Shown in pieces: positions 56,652 through 64,000 of a DNA stretch of 64,000 nucleotides; positions within the stretch are counted from its first letter, which is position 1, and each line of letters begins with the position of its first letter. The notes under the pieces were generated by a model. It searched no databases and was not told the origin of the DNA. It saw nothing but the letters and a program-made list of their open reading frames with translations. Position numbers and translations under genes: made by a program. Source of the DNA: Arachnia propionica (GTDB lineage Bacteria > Actinomycetota > Actinomycetes > Propionibacteriales > Propionibacteriaceae). The stretch spans positions 212,662-276,661 of the forward strand of contig NZ_RQYT01000001.1 in assembly GCF_003932785.1 (NCBI RefSeq), given 5' to 3'.

Positions 56652-57264
56652 GATGGGTCAGGTGTGAATTTTCGACCAAGGGACCACCCTTGGTCGGGGT
56701 TCCGTCATGGCCCTGATTTCGCGCTCGGGCGGCCCAGGTCAGGGCGTCGGCCTGTAGATCGGTGTTGGCGAGCCCGTCGTAGGGACTCCGATACCCGACC
56801 CGGACGTCGTTGTCCTCGTCGATGTAGATCGCCTTGAATAACGCCTGATTACACAACCGACGGTTCGCATCATCGGCACGGGCATAGATGTCACCCACAT
56901 GAGCCAGCAGCAGCAACGAGTCGTCCAGGTTCGCCCGCGCATCCGCATAATGCCCGTGATGCGCGGCCAGCCGGTACTCGATGGTCTCCAACGACCCGGT
57001 GATCCGGTCCTGCTCCCGCTTCAACAACCCCAACGGGACCGCACCCGCGTAGTGGGCCTGCAACAGTTTGCGCTGCTCGTCCTCCAGACGGGTCCGGCGG
57101 GCAGCCAGATCAGCCAACTCCCCCGCACCCTCGGCCATCATCTGATCGAACCTCGCATGCAACATCCCCGACAGCGCCTGCCGGGTCTCCGGGTCGATCT
57201 GAACCGTCTCGTAGAACCGTTCAACCAGCCGCTCCACCGGCAAGGACGGCAGCGCCGACAGCAA
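56644..57264 (-). pseudogene. Serine recombinase, C-terminal remnant
   Basis: About 206 codons matching the C-terminal part of large serine recombinases: LPVERLVERFYETVQIDPETR, a coiled region (RRTRLEDEQRKLLQAHYAGAV, LLKREQDRITGSLETIEYRL) and the terminal IYIDEDNDVRVGYRSPYDGL. The resolvase catalytic domain with its serine and the zinc-ribbon are missing. The frame is cut at its 5' end where it meets the DUF6112-type gene. The stop lies inside the tRNA-His-derived sequence, so the integrase end reads through the att site. Without the catalytic domain it cannot be an active integrase. Confidence 0.8.
56645..56663 (+). repeat. Left 19-bp direct repeat (putative attL)
   Basis: CACCCCAGATGGGTCAGGT, whose first 7 bases are the 3' end of tRNA-His including CCA. 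An identical copy lies at 63857-63875. The upstream bases TACTCA also recur at the right copy, separated from it by a 3-bp insertion. The repeat also encodes the last codons of the recombinase remnant. Confidence 0.7.
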
Positions 57265-57451
57265 CCAGGACGCCGACTCCGCCCTTGCTGGCAGGGGCGT
57301 AGTTGCCGTGCACCGCGGCGATGGCCCATGTAATCGCGGAGACGATGAGCAGAAGGACGGCGACGATCAGGACGAATGCCAGGAGAGCACCGGCCACGAC
57401 GCGGAGGCCTCCGATGCCGCTGAGTCCGTCGAAGCCGGGGAACACATTCAT
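57221..57451 (-). pseudogene. DUF6112-type membrane protein gene, 3' end replaced
   Basis: The start MNVFPGFDGLSGIGGLRVV and the hydrophobic helix ALLAFVLIVAVLLLIVSAITW, followed by AIAAVHGNYAPASKG and a second helix (GVGVLVAVGAAVLAGGAAG), match DUF6112 proteins encoded in actinobacterial integrative and conjugative elements. The frame ends abruptly in the second helix because it enters recombinase DNA: bases ~57221-57264 are read as recombinase in one frame and as this protein in another. ATG 57451 is the family start. A remnant of the conjugation module. Confidence 0.7.
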
Positions 57452-57587
57452 CGCAGGCCGCCAAGCCGCCCGTGGGACGAGGTAGCGAACATGCTGGCGA
57501 CTGGAGTAGTGCATGCCGCAAAGGTGTGCTTGTCGAGCCTGGTGGGCTACAGCACGGTCCGCGTAGCGGCCCTCTCAGTGTCGCCCC

Positions 57588-59228
57588 CTATGCGCGCCAC
57601 CGTTCAGACGCGCGCAATGCCTCGTACGTATACAGGAATGGCGAAGGCACGCGCCTTCGTGCTGACCACGCACGGACGGAGTTGATGGCTGTCATAGCTG
57701 TCAGAGCCGCCCCGGTCATCATGAGACCAGCTGGTGCCCCAGCGAGCGGGTCCCCGACATCCATTGCCGCATGCAGTGCGGGAATGGCGCCGAGACCTGC
57801 CGCCACGGCGGTATCCCGAACACTCGCGCCAACTTCGCTCACGACTGCCCCCCGGACGTACGCCAGGCCGACGCGGCGATTGAGCTCCAGCGCACGCGAG
57901 ATTTCCCTCGCCGCACTCTGGCACGAGACTTGGATGTCTCGAATCGCGTCCTGCAAGTCTTCAACTGTCACGGCCGACGACAGAGGCGTTTGGATGTACC
58001 TCCGCAGCGACTTAAGCTCGTCGGCGTGCTGATCCCGGAATAAGCGGACCGCCAAAAGATCAGATGTTTGAGGGACTGGCAACAGCCAAGTCACCGCCGC
58101 CGCTGCGGCAAGGGGATCGGTTGGCGCGCTAAGCGCCCGCCTCCTCTGTTCGCTCAGCATTAGGACGCAATCATCGCGATCCGATGCAACGTGCGCCGCG
58201 ACGGTCAACATGATGTCATCGACCACAAACTTCGGACCGACAAGAGTTCCAGCATACGGCCTATCGCCTCGCCCGGCCACCCACATCCCCGCGGATGACG
58301 CGAGGAAATCGAACGCCCGGCCGTAAATCTTGCCGACGGCAATCGTGTCGAGCCCCGGAGGCAGGTTCCAGAGGTGTCCGGTGTTGAACTCTTGGTCGCT
58401 CTCCCATGGGCGGGCAATCCAACGTTGCTGTCGTTCACGTCGCCTACGCAATCGCTCAGTTGTGCCACGCAGCGCATTCAGCTCAGTCGCCGCAGCGTTC
58501 ACCTCGGAAACAATGCCCCGTATCTGTTCCTCGAGGTCCCGAATCTCAGACGCGCCCGGATAATCTTTGCTCTGCTTCGTTGCGTCGATCTGAGCACGAA
58601 GTTCGTCGAGAGTTCGGCAAACGTCACGGTAGTCCTGGGATGCGCGGTCCAGATCCCTGCGCTGCTGCCACAGAATGCGCACTTGTTTGACGAGCGGGTC
58701 GATTTCTTCCCGTCGAGCTAGCTTCGCTGCCTTGATGCTTGGACGAGCCGCCGCCTTCATCGACTCCAAGCGTTCTTCCTTTAGGCGCCTGTCGGCCTGG
58801 AGCTGCTTCAGAGCTTCCGCGAGGCGAGCCTCTCGTCTTTGCGCCTCCCGAATTATATTCCCCACCTCAGCGAGTTGTCCGAGCACATTCCGTCGGCGTC
58901 GATCAAAGCCTTCGGCCCGATCAGCCCATCGACCGATGTAGCTATCTCTCTTCGGATCTATTCGCCGCGCGGTAGCGATCCAGCCTGAGACTCGGGCTCG
59001 AAGCTCGTGCTCGATGTAGTCACCGTTCGCGAATGTGGCCGGCAGGCTCACCGGCTCGTACAGATCGCCCAGAAGGTGCTTGATACGACGCGAAACCCGA
59101 CCGTCGCGGTCGTCCAAGTAGGGTTCGGGCGCAAACGTCGCGATCTTGTCCTGGTAGAGGATCGCGGGCACAAGCCAATCGTCGGGCGGCTCGATGTCTG
59201 GCGCCCAGAGCGCGACCGTCTCTCTCAT
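57588..59228 (-). CDS. DUF6236-like coiled-coil protein of the island
   Basis: A 546-residue protein. The N terminus (ETVALWAPDIEPPDDWLVPA, ILYQDKIATFAPEP) resembles DUF6236, a family found in defence-rich islands. Residues ~120-300 are strongly charged and helical (for example REAQRREARLAEALKQLQAD), a long coiled coil. The C-terminal part (~310-530) has mixed helices with one weakly hydrophobic segment (GAPAGLMMTGAALTAMTAI). ATG 59228 follows TAGGAT by 7 nt, the leaderless pattern, so it probably has its own promoter. No enzymatic motif is recognised. A structural or sensor role in a defence system is inference. Confidence 0.6.
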   Translation of the reverse strand: MRETVALWAPDIEPPDDWLVPAILYQDKIATFAPEPYLDDRDGRVSRRIKHLLGDLYEPVSLPATFANGDYIEHELRARVSGWIATARRIDPKRDSYIGRWADRAEGFDRRRRNVLGQLAEVGNIIREAQRREARLAEALKQLQADRRLKEERLESMKAAARPSIKAAKLARREEIDPLVKQVRILWQQRRDLDRASQDYRDVCRTLDELRAQIDATKQSKDYPGASEIRDLEEQIRGIVSEVNAAATELNALRGTTERLRRRRERQQRWIARPWESDQEFNTGHLWNLPPGLDTIAVGKIYGRAFDFLASSAGMWVAGRGDRPYAGTLVGPKFVVDDIMLTVAAHVASDRDDCVLMLSEQRRRALSAPTDPLAAAAAVTWLLPVPQTSDLLAVRLFRDQHADELKSLRRYIQTPLSSAVTVEDLQDAIRDIQVSCQSAAREISRALELNRRVGLAYVRGAVVSEVGASVRDTAVAAGLGAIPALHAAMDVGDPLAGAPAGLMMTGAALTAMTAINSVRAWSARRRVPSPFLYTYEALRASERWRA

Positions 59229-59273
59229 GACACGCATCCTAGGTGCAAGGCAATTCCGGTGCCTGAGGATCAC

Positions 59274-59590
59274 AGAGACCTCGGTTTAATCGCCATGCCG
59301 TCGTCACCTGCCTTGACGGTGACGTGCAGGAGTTCGTAGTGGCCTCCGGAGATGGATGCGAGGTTGTGCCTGCCGCCGCCGTTGTAGGTTTGCCAGCCTT
59401 GAATGTCGAGGGCATTTGGCCCTGCCAGATCAGAACGGAACCGCGAACCTGCCGACGGCGACGACCAGCGGATCACCCGCCGACTGCAACACCACCACTT
59501 CGGGCACGCCGACCGGCGTCAATGGAGACCCGGACCGGCTCGTCGACGATCCCTCAAGCTCGGGCAAGGTCACCGCCCGCATGCTCCACC
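59274..59590. other. Intergenic stretch, no supported gene
   Basis: Between the DUF6236-like gene and dprA. A 68-codon minus-strand frame (59270-59476, ending HVTVKAGDDGMAIKPRSL) has no ribosome-binding site and no recognised family; it could be the tail of a deleted gene. Nothing else is seen. Confidence 0.3.
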
Positions 59591-60490
59591 TCAACCAGCA
59601 AGATCAGACGTGTCGGCGACCAGCGATGCGGTGCCATCCCGAAGCAGACGATGCGGCCCGATGCTCGCGGCACTCGTCACCGGGCCTGGTACGGCCCCCA
59701 CGCCCCGACCCAACTCGAAAGCGTTGCGCGCCACCACCAGGGAGCCCGACCGGCTTCCTGCCTCGACGACGACCGTCGCGGACGAGCACGCCGCCATCTC
59801 CCGCGCGCGAGCGATGAACCGATTCCTGGTCGGAACTGCACCGGGCGGCACCTCGCTGATAAGAAGCCCGACATCGGCCGCGCGTTCGAGTAGGTCGCGG
59901 TAGCCAGCAGGATAGGGGCGGTCAACTCCGTTAGCGAGGATCGCGATCGTGTTCCCACCTGCGGCGAGCGCCGACTGGTGCGCGGCACCGTCGATCCCAT
60001 ACGCGCCACCGGCGACGACCACCCGTTCGTCCGCAGCCATCGAAGCGGCGAGTTCGCGGGCAATATGGTCGCCGTAAGAAGTGGAAGCGCGTGCCCCCGT
60101 GATCGTGATGAAGTCCTGCACCGCGCGAGCGAGAAATGACGACGCACCACGAGCCCACAACACGTACGGGGCTCTCACGCCCAGATCATCAAGTGCAGCA
60201 GGCCAGTCAGCGTCACCGGGGACGAGTGCCCGAACCCCTGACCGCTGAACCTGGTCCAGACGGGAGGCGACATCCTTCACCGCAGCGACGTCGAAGTGGC
60301 CCCGCCAGACCTGCGCGTCCACAGAGCTGAGGCCCACCACAGCGCTGTCGTGCTCGGCAAGCCAAAGCATCTCCACCGCTCCAAGCCGAGCAAGAAGACG
60401 ACCCGTCACTGGATCATTCGGCTCAACAACAAGGGACAACACCATCCGCGCAGCCCGCTCGTCACCTGCAAGGGCGGTCAAGCCAGCCAT
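59591..60490 (-). CDS. dprA: DprA-like DNA-processing protein in the island
   Basis: A 299-residue DprA/Smf-family protein. In competence DprA binds ssDNA and loads RecA; mobile elements also carry DprA homologues. Rossmann-fold signatures are ITGARASTSYGDHIARELA, VVAGGAYGIDGAAHQSALA, ILANGVDRPYPAGYRDL, FIARAREMAACSSATVVVEA and GSRSGSLVVARNAFELGRGV. The N-terminal helical part is short, and no C-terminal winged helix is visible. The codon use is less GC-biased than in the flanks, so it is probably an element-borne copy. GGAAGCGAAG precedes ATG 60490. It is divergent from the zinc-finger/methyltransferase pair. Confidence 0.88.
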   Translation of the reverse strand: MAGLTALAGDERAARMVLSLVVEPNDPVTGRLLARLGAVEMLWLAEHDSAVVGLSSVDAQVWRGHFDVAAVKDVASRLDQVQRSGVRALVPGDADWPAALDDLGVRAPYVLWARGASSFLARAVQDFITITGARASTSYGDHIARELAASMAADERVVVAGGAYGIDGAAHQSALAAGGNTIAILANGVDRPYPAGYRDLLERAADVGLLISEVPPGAVPTRNRFIARAREMAACSSATVVVEAGSRSGSLVVARNAFELGRGVGAVPGPVTSAASIGPHRLLRDGTASLVADTSDLAG

Positions 60491-60651
60491 CTTCGCTTCC
60501 TCTCAGCTTTCCTACCGAGAAGGTGCGCACCGAGCGTCTCGCGGCAACGAAGCTCGGCGCTCCCTCCGCTCTGAGCGCGAAAGCCGTGCCGCCGAAGATC
60601 CACACCTGACGAACTGTCCGCGTTGCAACTGGCAGCTCGTCGCGTAACGAG

Positions 60652-60657
60652 TACTAT
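60652..60657 (+). promoter_or_regulatory. -10 element before the zinc-finger/methyltransferase genes
   Basis: TACTAT lies 7 nt before ATG 60665 without a ribosome-binding site, again a leaderless pattern. It sits inside an imperfect palindrome, ACGAGTACTATTCGT, bracketed by two CGTAAC copies, which could be an operator. The remaining 60491-60650 holds no gene. Confidence 0.45.
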
Positions 60658-60664
60658 TCGTAAC

Positions 60665-60862
60665 ATGAAGAGTCTGGGCGATCTGACTGACGCGGGCCTA
60701 ACAGAGTTGGACCGTGCTCTGCGTCGCGAGCGCCTTCGTCGTCGCGACGCATGGCGAGATTGTGAGCACTGCGGCGACCCCTTTCTCGGCCGAGGTGACG
60801 CGCGCTTCTGTTCTACTCGCTGCCGAGTGACTGCACATCGAGTGAGGGAAAGACTCCAGTGA
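60665..60862 (+). CDS. Small zinc-finger protein
   Basis: A 65-residue protein. An N-terminal helix (LGDLTDAGLTELDRALRRE) and a basic run (RLRRRDAW) lead to a Cys4 finger, CEHCG...FCSTRC, followed by a basic helix (RVTAHRVRERLQ). The finger resembles the short FCS-like motifs of DNA-binding proteins of phages and plasmids. Its TGA overlaps the methyltransferase GTG start (GTGA), so the two are translated together and may work together, for example as a regulator or specificity factor. That link is inference. Confidence 0.65.
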   Translation: MKSLGDLTDAGLTELDRALRRERLRRRDAWRDCEHCGDPFLGRGDARFCSTRCRVTAHRVRERLQ

Positions 60863-61767
60863 ATGACAGCCTGCGTGTCGTTGGGTCACGCCGTTACGGC
60901 ACACTCTCCCCGCTTCGATACCCAGGCGGAAAAGCTGCGCTTGCTGGCTTCTTCGCTGACATCATCGAGGTTCTTGGCATCACAGATGCCCGCTACATTG
61001 AGCCTTACGCCGGGGGCGCAGGCGCAGGGATCGCGCTACTTCGTGAGGGCATCGTCCGGCACTTAGTTATCAATGACATCGATCCAGCCGTCCATGCCTT
61101 TTGGAAGTCTGTCGTTGCCCACAATGCGAGCTTTGTAGAGCTGGTCGGGTCAACGCCGCTGACCATTGACGAGTGGCAGAGACAACGAGAGATATACCGC
61201 TCCCGAGAGGAGAGCGATATGCTGCGCTTGGGATTCGCTTTCTTCTTCCTCAACCGAACAAATCGTTCAGGGATTCTGAACGCAGGCGTTATCGGCGGGC
61301 AGCGTCAGGAAGGGAAGTACAAGATTGATGCCCGGTTCAACCGGCAAACCCTCGTTGAGCGGTTGACCGCAATCGGCGAGCTGGCAGATCGCATCACGGT
61401 CTCTGACCTCGATGGCAGGACAGTAATTCAGCAGTACTCTCACGATGAGCGATCGTTCATGTATATCGACCCGCCCTATGTGCAGGCGGGCTCGCAACTC
61501 TACCTAAACGCCTTCGACGGACGGGATCACAAGGCCCTCTCGGCGATCGTCAACTCAGTCGAAGAGGCGCACTGGCTGGTGACCTATGACACGGCCCCAC
61601 TGATCGAAAAACTGTACAAGGATCAGTTCCAGTGCCGACTGGAGCTCACCTACTCCGCCAGGTACCCGGGGCAGGCCGAAGAGCTGTTGGTGGCCTCCCC
61701 GTCGGTCGCACGGGCGATCAAGGCGTTGCAGTTGACGCCTGTGAGATCCGACGCAACAAGCGCCTGA
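60859..61767 (+). CDS. Dam-type (D12 class) DNA adenine methyltransferase
   Basis: A 302-residue N6-adenine methyltransferase. Motif X is PLRYPGGKAAL (~18-28), motif I EPYAGGAGAGIALL (~49-62, SAM binding) and motif IV DPPY (204-207), in alpha-class order (X-I-TRD-IV). The target-recognition region lies in between, including FFFLNRTNRSGILNAGVIGG, the NRxxRSG-like element of the Dam family. The target could be GATC or another short motif, which cannot be read here. Starts at GTG 60859. The 3' end overlaps the convergent ParB-domain gene by 50 bp, so the two genes are tightly linked. No restriction endonuclease of a known family is adjacent. Confidence 0.9.
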   Translation: MNDSLRVVGSRRYGTLSPLRYPGGKAALAGFFADIIEVLGITDARYIEPYAGGAGAGIALLREGIVRHLVINDIDPAVHAFWKSVVAHNASFVELVGSTPLTIDEWQRQREIYRSREESDMLRLGFAFFFLNRTNRSGILNAGVIGGQRQEGKYKIDARFNRQTLVERLTAIGELADRITVSDLDGRTVIQQYSHDERSFMYIDPPYVQAGSQLYLNAFDGRDHKALSAIVNSVEEAHWLVTYDTAPLIEKLYKDQFQCRLELTYSARYPGQAEELLVASPSVARAIKALQLTPVRSDATSA

Positions 61768-63235
61768 GCAGCGGGTTCACAAGCTTCCACGCCTGCCGAA
61801 GGTCGTCCGCGCTAACGGAAGCATCGGCGCTGTGCGCGATGAGGTTGAACCACTGGATCGACCCGTGCTTGTGAGCGTTACCCGACTGAATAGTGGCAAT
61901 GGTCGACTTGAGAGACTTCTCTTGACCGTAGGCCTGCACGACATGCTTGAATGCATCGCTCAACTGGCCGGTGGCGGGGGTTGGGTCGCCCTCGAAATGG
62001 ACCTTGATGGTCGCCTCCAATACTGAGCGCATGAGGATCGCGGCCGCGATTGGGAGATTCGTGAGGCTGATCCTGCGCAGCTCGAAGTATCGCAGCTTGA
62101 GATTCAGTGGCGCGTTCTCGTAGTCAAGCCCCGACAGGTCAAGCGTGTCCTTCGTGTCTGGATGGTTGGGCCCACGGCTGCCGGTGCCACCAGGTGAGCC
62201 AGGTGGAGTCGGACCGGTTCCACCCCGACCACTGCCGGGCCCGCCGGACACACTGGACGGACCGCCTTGGGATGGTCCTGATGGCGTTGGTTGCGCGGGA
62301 AGATCGGGCGGCGCTGGTTGTGGCGAAGTAGGAGTCGAGACGCCGTTGAGGCGATTCACCAGGGACTGATATTCCTGCTTGCTCTTCTTGAACTCTGGCG
62401 AGCGAGTGTTGAGATGGCCGGCACGAAACTCGCCGACGAGATACTCCAAAGCGCTGAGCTTCTCTTTCGTCAACTTCACAGCAATCTTTTCGGGCGTCGA
62501 TGCCCGCGGCAGGAGCATGCCATCCTTATCGAACTCCACGCCGATCGCAGAGGCAATCTCCTTGTTTCGGTAGGCATATTCGAAGGCTGACATCTTCAAG
62601 GCGTCGCTTTGAGCATACTCACGGAGAGTGTGATCAGTAAACGGTGCTGCACTTAGGAAGCGCCGCATCACGGCCATCCTCATGAACCTGGCAACCTCGA
62701 CGTCCGGGTACTGCGCCTTCACATCGTCAACCGTGGTCTGCTCGTCGATGAGCGAATAGTAAAAGGTGGCCTGCTGATCACGGCTCCAGCGCCTCTTCGA
62801 CATGCCGGTATGCAACCTCGCCACGTGAGGCGCCGCTGTCGCCCGGTCGGGAGCGACGATCACACGAATCCGTTCCGGCAGACTCCCCGCCTCCACTGCG
62901 TACCGCTTCAGCAGGGCTCGAATCTCTGCCTCATGGCCGGGCACGATCGTCGGGTCCCGAAGCGCCTTGAGCGCGCTGACTCGGCGGTTGCCTTCCAACA
63001 CGGTGTATGGGGAACCACTCCCGGAGTCCGATGCCGACGTCACAATCGGGACTTCGTTGTCGAAGTAACCGTCACGGAGGATCAGTCGCGCCGCTCCGAG
63101 GACGTCCTCCGACGCAAACAAGTACTTCAGCGCACCAGCTTCGTCGTCGCGGCGCGTCGGTATGCGGTAGTTCTCCAGGTCAAGAAGGAGCCGATCGAGG
63201 TCGACCTCGACTATCGGTAGCTGCTCGTAAGCCAT
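61718..63235 (-). CDS. ParB/Srx-domain protein with HEPN-like C-terminal domain
   Basis: A 505-residue fusion protein. The N-terminal part (1-~130) is a ParB/sulfiredoxin-like nuclease fold with LEGNRRVSALKAL (residues 80-92), the EGNRR version of the ParB box. Residues ~130-290 are helical. A Pro/Gly/Ser linker (~300-365) of low complexity follows. The C-terminal ~375-500 is an all-helical domain (RISLTNLPIAAAILMRSVLE, then NAHKHGS and WFNLIAHS) resembling HEPN-type helical domains of defence ORFs. Together with the convergent methyltransferase it suggests a modification-linked nuclease. Nuclease activity, CTP binding and HEPN assignment are all inference. Confidence 0.65.
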   Translation of the reverse strand: MAYEQLPIVEVDLDRLLLDLENYRIPTRRDDEAGALKYLFASEDVLGAARLILRDGYFDNEVPIVTSASDSGSGSPYTVLEGNRRVSALKALRDPTIVPGHEAEIRALLKRYAVEAGSLPERIRVIVAPDRATAAPHVARLHTGMSKRRWSRDQQATFYYSLIDEQTTVDDVKAQYPDVEVARFMRMAVMRRFLSAAPFTDHTLREYAQSDALKMSAFEYAYRNKEIASAIGVEFDKDGMLLPRASTPEKIAVKLTKEKLSALEYLVGEFRAGHLNTRSPEFKKSKQEYQSLVNRLNGVSTPTSPQPAPPDLPAQPTPSGPSQGGPSSVSGGPGSGRGGTGPTPPGSPGGTGSRGPNHPDTKDTLDLSGLDYENAPLNLKLRYFELRRISLTNLPIAAAILMRSVLEATIKVHFEGDPTPATGQLSDAFKHVVQAYGQEKSLKSTIATIQSGNAHKHGSIQWFNLIAHSADASVSADDLRQAWKLVNPLLRRLLRRISQASTATP

Positions 63236-63402
63236 ACCCAGCCCCGCTCTCGTGCTCCGTCCGGCGATCCACGCCCTCGGCGAACTGGCGAGAGCAGTCG
63301 TTCATGCCGAACGCTAGCCGCCTGTTTCGGTCTGTGGGCCGAGACACGTCGAGAGCGACGATGTCCGGCGAAACTCTCCGCGACCACCGACCCGGAACAG
63401 CG

Positions 63403-63729
63403 CTACGAGGCATCAGCGCCATCCACGATGAGTCCAGCCTCGACCAGCGCTGCACGCACAGCCTTGCGGTCCACTCCCAGCCGGCGCCCGATCGCCCGCA
63501 TCGAGACACCCGCTCGGGCCAGCCGCACCGCCTCCGCCTTCTCGTCCAGACCCAGCCCCGGCAGGCGGGTCGGCACGTTGCGCCGGCGGAGGTGCGTGCA
63601 CACCGTGGCGCGGTGGATGCCGTAGGTCTCGGCGAGAGACTTCACGCTCATCCCGGCCAGGTAGTCCCCGACGAGCGCGTCCACCTCGGCGGCGGTGAGA
63701 AGAGTTTGAGCCGTCTCGACAGTCCTCAC
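63403..63729 (-). CDS. Helix-turn-helix protein of mobile elements
   Basis: A 108-residue protein with two consecutive helix-turn-helix units: residues ~25-50 (GMSVKSLAETYGIHRATVCT) and ~68-92 (AGVSMRAIGRRLGVDRKAVR), similar to recombinase/resolvase (Hin-like) DNA-binding domains and to small HTH proteins found beside serine recombinases. The first residues after the GTG start (63729) have no strong ribosome-binding site. The same frame stays open upstream through the right att repeat (reading LTHLG there). This is the same frame the recombinase remnant uses at the left repeat, so this gene may once have been fused to or followed recombinase DNA. Confidence 0.65.
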   Translation of the reverse strand: MRTVETAQTLLTAAEVDALVGDYLAGMSVKSLAETYGIHRATVCTHLRRRNVPTRLPGLGLDEKAEAVRLARAGVSMRAIGRRLGVDRKAVRAALVEAGLIVDGADAS

Positions 63730-63856
63730 AACAGGGCCACGATCATCCCTCGGAGCGGTGCTTTCGGGCCGTCGGGAGACCGCGTAGACCCCACGGTTCA
63801 GGCGGTTGACCAGGGTTTTCGTCTTGGGGGCGGAGTTGCCAAACGTGCTACTCAGG

Positions 63857-63875
63857 CACCCCAGATGGGTCAGGT
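63857..63875 (+). repeat. Right 19-bp direct repeat (putative attR)
   Basis: Identical to the left repeat at 56645-56663. It is preceded by CTACTCAGG, similar to the tRNA-His 3' end TTACTCA but with 3 extra bases. The island ends here and an IS3-type end begins within about 35 bp. Confidence 0.7.
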
Positions 63876-63902
63876 CCAGCCTTCAGGAACGAGGCACGGC
63901 CT

Positions 63903-64000
63903 GGCACTTTGAAGCGCCCCAGGTTTCGTGCCGGTCCTTTCTGGGGTGGGAAGGTTGGCATCATGCCGAAGAAGATTGATCCCGCGGTGAAGGCTCGTGC
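63903..64000 (+). mobile_element. Left end of an IS3-family insertion sequence (runs off the window)
   Basis: The sequence TGAAGCGCCCCAGGTTTCGT at 63910 resembles actinobacterial IS3-family terminal inverted repeats, followed 53 bp later by the start of a typical OrfA. The exact first base is uncertain (63903-63910). The right end is outside the window. Confidence 0.6.
63963..64000 (+). CDS. IS3-family transposase OrfA (N-terminal fragment)
   Basis: Twelve codons, MPKKIDPAVKAR, are visible before the window ends. This is the usual start of the helix-turn-helix OrfA protein of IS3-family elements. AAGGTTGG lies upstream. Identification rests on the short N terminus and the preceding terminal repeat. 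Confidence 0.6.
   Translation, partial: MPKKIDPAVKAR

Larger units (their letters stand above)
56645..63875. mobile_element. Genomic island integrated at tRNA-His, about 7.2 kb
   Basis: A region bounded by a perfect 19-bp direct repeat (56645-56663 and 63857-63875) starting in the 3' end of tRNA-His. It holds recombinase and DUF6112-type remnants at its left end, defence-like cargo in the middle and a helix-turn-helix gene at the right. The middle (57.6-63.3 kb) is visibly less GC-rich and uses more A/T-ending codons than the flanks. No intact integrase is present, so the element is probably immobile. Part of it may have been deleted, as shown by the gene junction near 57.22-57.29 kb. Confidence 0.65.

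Noticed and set aside
57303..57685. Plus-strand frames opposite the DUF6112 remnant
   Set aside because: Antisense to a recognisable membrane-protein frame; no start signals.
59356..59903. Several plus-strand frames opposite dprA and its downstream region
   Set aside because: Arg/Pro-rich translations without motifs, mostly antisense to dprA.
63180..63509. A 109-codon minus-strand frame overlapping the start of the ParB-domain gene
   Set aside because: It overlaps both the ParB-domain gene and the HTH gene in another frame and shows no motif or ribosome-binding site.

Overview
The window is chromosomal DNA from a high-GC Gram-positive actinobacterium. It carries actinobacterial marker genes (rbpA, whiA, a SufR-SufB-SufD-Rieske-SufC-SufS-SufU-SufT operon), several leaderless transcripts with a TANNNT -10 about 6-7 nt before the start codon, and many ATGA/GTGA start-stop overlaps. 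The gene set and order fit the Propionibacteriaceae, but that placement is inference without a database search.

Layout. 1-8.1 kb: a truncated phosphohexomutase, an ABC-F protein, an SPFH/zinc-ribbon membrane cluster, an alpha/beta hydrolase and a membrane protein with a papain-like tail. 8.1-14.7 kb: the complete suf Fe-S assembly operon led by its SufR repressor. 14.8-24.4 kb: an oxidoreductase, 6-phosphogluconolactonase, a large anchored GH84 hexosaminidase, three tandem double-GNAT acetyltransferase genes (the last frameshifted) and a membrane-anchored trypsin-like protease. 24.4-31.2 kb: the housekeeping block rbpA, secG, tpiA, pgk, gap, whiA, yvcK, rapZ. 31.2-44.5 kb: a nutrient-uptake segment with biotin ECF transporter bioYMN under a BioQ-like operator, an MFS exporter, a large protein of unknown function, a sugar ABC importer under a LacI-type operator, and a B12-type importer btuCDF behind a cobalamin riboswitch. 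This segment separates uvrC (44.6-46.5 kb) from its usual neighbours rapZ-yvcK-whiA. 46.5-56.5 kb: ettA, two dynamin-like GTPases with a PrsW protease, tRNA-Arg, orn, a TPR protein and an amidase.

56.6-63.9 kb is a genomic island inserted at the 3' end of tRNA-His. It is bounded by a 19-bp direct repeat and has visibly lower GC in its core. It holds scarred remnants of an integrative element (a serine-recombinase tail joined to a truncated DUF6112-type gene) and a cargo resembling a defence locus: a DUF6236-like coiled-coil protein, DprA, a small zinc-finger protein, a Dam-type adenine methyltransferase and a ParB-domain/HEPN-like fusion. The last bases start an IS3-family element.

Two intergenic arrays at about 44.5 kb and 54.6 kb share a 12-bp motif (TTCGCCTGCCTT) set at close to 20-bp spacing, three units forward then three or four inverted. 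These, the defence-like cargo and the triplicated GNAT genes are the least explained parts of the window.
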